DNA of 7,505 nucleotides from an uncultured Bacilli bacterium (GTDB taxonomy: Bacteria > Bacillota_I > Bacilli_A > RF39 > UBA660). This document shows positions 4,780-7,505 of the stretch, piece by piece. Each line of letters opens with the position of its first letter. Positions within the stretch are counted from its first letter, which is position 1. The stretch is taken from assembly GCA_944363895.1 (NCBI GenBank), contig CALVVP010000039.1, forward strand, positions 1 through 7,505, given 5' to 3'. The notes under the pieces are model-generated. The model searched no databases. It was not told where the DNA came from and saw only the letters and a list, made by a program, of their open reading frames with translations. Made by a program: the position numbers and the translations under genes.

Positions 4780-6444
4780 TTAATGGAAGCTACTACCACC
4801 GATAAATTCTCTTAAAACGGATGATTTAGGGACATCATCTGAAGGTATTGGTAGAAAATTTCTTAAAAAATTAATTAACCTAATTGCTTCAGGATAGACT
4901 TCATCATCTTCGTTAACAGAGAATAATAACGGTTCAGCATATATTTTTAATACTCCTAATTCATAGATTAGAGCTGAATTAATAATGACATCGGCTTCAT
5001 TTTGATATGGGAAGACATATTCTTCTTCTCCTTCTAAAATGTTTTTCCACAGTCTTAAAGTATCGGCAGCACTTCTACCACGATACATATTATCGCGAAT
5101 AATTCTTCTTAATCTTCTTGTATCGGAAGTATGAATCCGATTATGATTATCGATATTTAATTGCGTTAAAGGGCTAATATAAATTTTAAACTTATTATTA
5201 TCGTCAATTGCCATCGTTAATTTAGGATTTAAGGCATGTAAGCCTTCGATAATAACAATATCATTTTCCCCTAACTGTAAGGTTTTACCTTTATATTCTC
5301 TTTCTCCAATCACAAAATTAAATTCCGGTAAAGATACTTTATCGCCATCTAATAATTTAAGTAAATGTTTATTAAATAAATTAGTATCGACTGCTTCAAT
5401 CGTTTCAAAATCATATTCCCCATTCGGTTTTTTAGGTGTATCCACGCGATTAACAAAATAATCATCGATCGAAATACTATGAGTTTTAAAACCTCTAGCT
5501 TTTAGATAAACAGCTAATTTACGAGCAGTCGTTGTTTTACCACTTGATGAAGGTCCAGCTAATAAAATAATTTTAACTTTGCCCATTTTGTTATGAATCA
5601 TATCAGCAACTTTAGCTAATTGACTATTATAATTAGCTTCTGCCAATTGAATAACATCATTATATTCACCAATAGAAACTATTTTATTTAAATCAGCGAC
5701 ATTGGAAATACCGACTGTTTTACCCATATTGGTATAATCTAAAAAAGCATCAAAGACTAATTTTTGGTGAGAATAATCTTGTGTTGTTTTGGGATTATAG
5801 ATTGAAGGATAACTTAAAACAAAACCGTTATCTTTAATATAGGTAAGTTTAAATTCATTTAAAACACTAGTACTATAAGGCATCTCACTGAAAAAATAAT
5901 CATAATATTCATCTAAACGATATAAATTAATATAAGTATTACTAATATATTTATAAACATCGACTTTATCATATTGCTTTTTCTTTTTGAAATATTGAAT
6001 CGCATCTTTTCTTGAAACACTTAATTTAACAAAGTTATAATCTTGTTTAACGATTTCTTGCATTTTATCTTCAATTTGTTTAATTATATCTTTATTGATT
6101 TTTCTATTCACCATTTCACAATAAACACCTTTATCGATCGAGTGTTGGATAATAACTTCCGCATCATTACCTAAAACTTTTTTAATTGCGACAATCAATA
6201 AAAAATGGACACCATGAGAATAAACAGTATGCCCCAAGGTAGAACTGCGGTCATAAAAATCAATTTGACATTTTTTGGTCAATTTATATGCTAGTTCTTC
6301 AACGACATTATCCACTTTAGCCACTAAGATGGGAAAATTATATTCATTTTGAAAACTATGCGCTATTTCTAATAAAGTAGTATTTTCAGGGTACTCTCTA
6401 ATAACTTTATTTTTATATTCAACTTTAATCATCTTTTCCATCAT
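4780..6444 (-). CDS. TGS/SAD-domain nucleoside (uridine kinase-like) kinase
   Basis: This 554-residue protein combines three parts. Residues 5-65 form a TGS domain as in threonyl-tRNA synthetase, and residues about 68-240 resemble the synthetase SAD (editing-like) region, for example VIIQHSIDKGVYCEM from 97. From about 290 there is a phosphoribulokinase/uridine kinase domain with P-loop GPSSSGKT (297-304), ISIDDYF (324-330) and IIEGLHALN (398-406). The ThrRS-like catalytic histidine pattern is not evident, so editing is unlikely. Kinases of this build are common in Bacillota and are annotated as nucleoside kinases; the true substrate is not established. AAAGGG lies 5 bases before the first ATG and 8 before the second, so translation may begin at either Met1 or Met2. 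The gene is first in an operon with gapA, read from the promoter at 6467-6495. Confidence 0.92.
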   Translation of the reverse strand: MMEKMIKVEYKNKVIREYPENTTLLEIAHSFQNEYNFPILVAKVDNVVEELAYKLTKKCQIDFYDRSSTLGHTVYSHGVHFLLIVAIKKVLGNDAEVIIQHSIDKGVYCEMVNRKINKDIIKQIEDKMQEIVKQDYNFVKLSVSRKDAIQYFKKKKQYDKVDVYKYISNTYINLYRLDEYYDYFFSEMPYSTSVLNEFKLTYIKDNGFVLSYPSIYNPKTTQDYSHQKLVFDAFLDYTNMGKTVGISNVADLNKIVSIGEYNDVIQLAEANYNSQLAKVADMIHNKMGKVKIILLAGPSSSGKTTTARKLAVYLKARGFKTHSISIDDYFVNRVDTPKKPNGEYDFETIEAVDTNLFNKHLLKLLDGDKVSLPEFNFVIGEREYKGKTLQLGENDIVIIEGLHALNPKLTMAIDDNNKFKIYISPLTQLNIDNHNRIHTSDTRRLRRIIRDNMYRGRSAADTLRLWKNILEGEEEYVFPYQNEADVIINSALIYELGVLKIYAEPLLFSVNEDDEVYPEAIRLINFLRNFLPIPSDDVPKSSVLREFIGGSSFH

Positions 6445-6466
6445 ATCATCCCTTTATTCTTTATTC

Positions 6467-6495
6467 ATTATATCAGAAAAAAAAAATTTTGTCAT
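6467..6495 (-). promoter_or_regulatory. Sigma-A promoter of the kinase-gapA operon
   Basis: On the minus strand ATGACA (6490-6495) lies 17 bp before TATAAT (6467-6472), and the -10 box has the TGn extension. The spacer holds a T/A tract of about ten bases. This near-consensus promoter fits high glycolytic expression. Confidence 0.8.
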
Positions 6496-6526
6496 TTGTT
6501 TTAATGAATATTTTATTTAATTATTA

Positions 6527-6544
6527 CCTATTATATTAAATAGG
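6527..6544 (+). repeat. Inverted repeat touching the clpP ribosome binding site
   Basis: CCTATT (6527-6532) and AATAGG (6539-6544) are perfect 6-bp arms around ATATTA. The right arm contains the first bases of the clpP ribosome binding site (AGGAGA at 6542-6547). In mRNA this hairpin could partly hide the site; in DNA it could be an operator. It is short and may be chance. Confidence 0.35.
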
Positions 6545-6554
6545 AGATGATTTT

Positions 6555-7121
6555 ATGCTTATACCAACTATAATTGAAAAAACCAATAATAGTGAAAGAG
6601 CTTATGATATTTATTCGCGATTATTAAAAGATCGAATTATTATCTTAACGGGTGAAATCGATGATCATAGTGCGAATATCGTCGTTGCCCAATTATTATA
6701 TTTAGATAGTCTTAATCATGATGATATTAGTTTATACATAAATAGCCCAGGCGGCAGTATTACCGCTGGGATGGCTATTTATGACACAATGAATTTTATT
6801 AAAAGTGAAGTTTCCACTATCTGTATCGGTATGGCAGCATCGATGGGCGCCTTTTTATTAGCCAGTGGCCAAAAAGGGAAACGTTACTGCTTACCGAATA
6901 GTGAAGTTATGATCCATCAACCTTTAGGAGGAGCGAGTGGGCAAGCGACAGAAATTAAAATAGCAGCAGAACATATTTTAAAAATTAAAGAAAAATTAAA
7001 TAAAATTCTGGCTTCAAACACTGGTAAAGATATAAAAACAATTGAAGAAGATACCGAAAGAGATAACTTTCTATCAGCTTTAGAAGCACGAGAATATGGT
7101 CTAATTGACCAAATATTATAG
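6555..7121 (+). CDS. clpP: ATP-dependent Clp protease proteolytic subunit
   Basis: This 188-residue serine protease forms the double-heptamer chamber that degrades unfolded or tagged proteins delivered by ClpX, ClpC or related ATPases in the cytosol. The catalytic triad is visible: Ser96 in GMAASMGA, His121 in MIHQPLGG and Asp170 in DTERDN. The substrate-binding SPGGSITAGMAIYD lies at 64-77. The start MLIPTIIEKT at 6555 follows AGGAGATG, and the length is close to the usual 190-200. There is no propeptide of note. No CtsR heptads (GGTCAAA) lie upstream, so control by that heat-shock repressor is not supported; I also find no convincing sigma-A promoter pair. The gene is divergent from the kinase-gapA operon and convergent with a spore-protein gene. 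Confidence 0.97.
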   Translation: MLIPTIIEKTNNSERAYDIYSRLLKDRIIILTGEIDDHSANIVVAQLLYLDSLNHDDISLYINSPGGSITAGMAIYDTMNFIKSEVSTICIGMAASMGAFLLASGQKGKRYCLPNSEVMIHQPLGGASGQATEIKIAAEHILKIKEKLNKILASNTGKDIKTIEEDTERDNFLSALEAREYGLIDQIL

Positions 7122-7144
7122 AGAAGAATCTTCTTCTCTATTTT
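7119..7144. terminator. Shared hairpin terminator containing both stop codons
   Basis: TAGAGAAGA (7119-7127) and TCTTCTCTA (7132-7140) are perfect 9-bp arms with a loop of 4, followed on the + strand by TTTT. The left arm begins with the clpP stop codon and the right arm ends with the complement of the spore-protein stop codon. The T-run serves the + strand better; the minus side is followed by ATAATATTT, so it is weaker there. Confidence 0.8.
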
Positions 7145-7332
7145 GATGTATTTTGATAATATTTTTCGCCTAATTCAACTAATCTTTTCGTCATTTCGCC
7201 ACCAACGGTTCCATTTAAACGGGAAGTTTGATCAGCACCTAAAGTAATACCTAATTCACGAGCAATTTCATACTTTAAATTTTCTAAAGCTTGTTTTGCT
7301 CCTGGTACAACTAATTTATTGGTATTTTTCAT
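7138..7332 (-). CDS. Alpha/beta-type small acid-soluble spore protein
   Basis: This 64-residue protein belongs to the alpha/beta SASP family, which coats DNA in dormant spores, pushes it toward an A-like form and protects it from UV and heat damage, and is broken down at germination by the protease GPR. The first family signature is KYEIARELGITLGAD at 20-34, which holds the GPR cleavage region. The second is TSRLNGTVGGEMTKRLVEL at 36-54, the DNA-binding region. The length is normal, and AAGGTGGTGA lies just before the ATG. Expression is expected only in the forespore under sigma-G, but no full sigma-G promoter is evident upstream. A second gene of the family lies just upstream, as is common for these multicopy genes. 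Its presence shows that the organism or its close ancestors form spores. Confidence 0.95.
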   Translation of the reverse strand: MKNTNKLVVPGAKQALENLKYEIARELGITLGADQTSRLNGTVGGEMTKRLVELGEKYYQNTSK

Positions 7333-7387
7333 TTTATCACCACCTTACATTATTATTATGGATTAAATTTAATAATCAATGTGTGGT

Positions 7388-7418
7388 AAAAAAAAGTAGA
7401 TAGCAAATTTGCTATCTA
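7388..7418 (-). terminator. Terminator of the second spore-protein gene
   Basis: A perfect 22-bp palindrome at 7397-7418 (arms TAGATAGCAAA and TTTGCTATCTA) is followed on the minus strand by C and eight T. It separates the two spore-protein genes, so they are probably transcribed independently. Confidence 0.85.
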
Positions 7419-7424
7419 TTTTAA

Positions 7425-7505
7425 TTATTTAGCTTGGTAACCACCTAAGTTTTGTTGTCCCATTTGAACTAATCTCTTAGTGATTTCTCCACCTACTGAA
7501 CCATT
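7425..7505 (-). CDS. Second alpha/beta-type spore protein, C-terminal part
   Basis: The visible 26 residues begin NGSVGGEITKRLVQMGQQNL and end GGYQAK before a TAA at 7425-7427. The NGSVGGEITKRLV stretch is the second signature of alpha/beta-type small acid-soluble spore proteins, which bind and protect spore DNA. The rest of the gene lies outside the window. It differs from its neighbour in the C-terminal tail, so the two are paralogues and not a recent duplicate. A strong terminator follows immediately. Confidence 0.93.
   Translation of the reverse strand, partial: NGSVGGEITKRLVQMGQQNLGGYQAK

Noticed and set aside
6496..6537. Sigma-A promoter for clpP (TTGTTT with downstream AT-rich boxes)
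   Set aside because: No hexamer at 16-18 bp matches the -10 consensus well, and the best TATATT lies too close to the ribosome binding site.
7354..7360. Sigma-G-like -10 box (CATAATA on the minus strand) upstream of the first spore-protein gene
   Set aside because: No TGAATA-like -35 element lies at 15-18 bp, so a sigma-G promoter could not be supported from sequence alone.
6555..7505. Recoded UGA (mycoplasma-type code), given the very AT-rich DNA
   Set aside because: Trp codons seen in the window are TGG, frames end in TAA or TAG without needing readthrough of TGA, and spore proteins argue against a mollicute.

Overview
The window is a very AT-rich bacterial chromosome segment with bacterial promoters, purine-rich ribosome binding sites and compact operons. 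Two alpha/beta-type small acid-soluble spore protein genes at the right edge point to an endospore-forming member of the Bacillota. The base composition and gene style would fit a gut Bacilli or Erysipelotrichia-like lineage, but that placement is inference. All recognised genes stop with TAA or TAG and encode Trp as TGG, so nothing suggests a recoded genetic code.

The right half (about 3715-7505) is core. A promoter at 6467-6495 drives a leftward operon of a TGS/SAD-type nucleoside kinase and intact gapA (glyceraldehyde-3-phosphate dehydrogenase), closed by a strong terminator at 3717-3753. Divergent from it is clpP. clpP converges on a spore-protein gene, and one hairpin containing both stop codons ends the pair. 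A second spore-protein gene runs off the window end.

The left half (1 to about 3715) is accessory. It holds the start of a type IV pilin-like gene, an AAA_14/DUF4143 ATPase with three direct repeats spaced exactly 32 bp in its promoter region, the debris of a second ATPase of this kind, a miniature gapA copy with a 741-bp in-frame internal deletion, and an ORF6N-domain protein with a PLD-like C-terminus and a 29-bp perfect palindrome inside its coding sequence.

The most unusual part is 1742-2410. Two gene remnants lie in tandem, both made of an N-terminal piece joined to a distal piece, and both preceded by copies of the same roughly 41-bp leader. The gapA copy matches intact gapA exactly from start codon to stop codon and not beyond, and 11 of its 14 base differences are synonymous. 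The two gapA copies lie in direct orientation around the ORF6N gene, so that segment could be gained or lost by recombination. I see no complete named defence or mobile system. The supported oddities are the duplicated-leader/deleted-gene pattern, the phased operator-like repeats and the intragenic palindrome.
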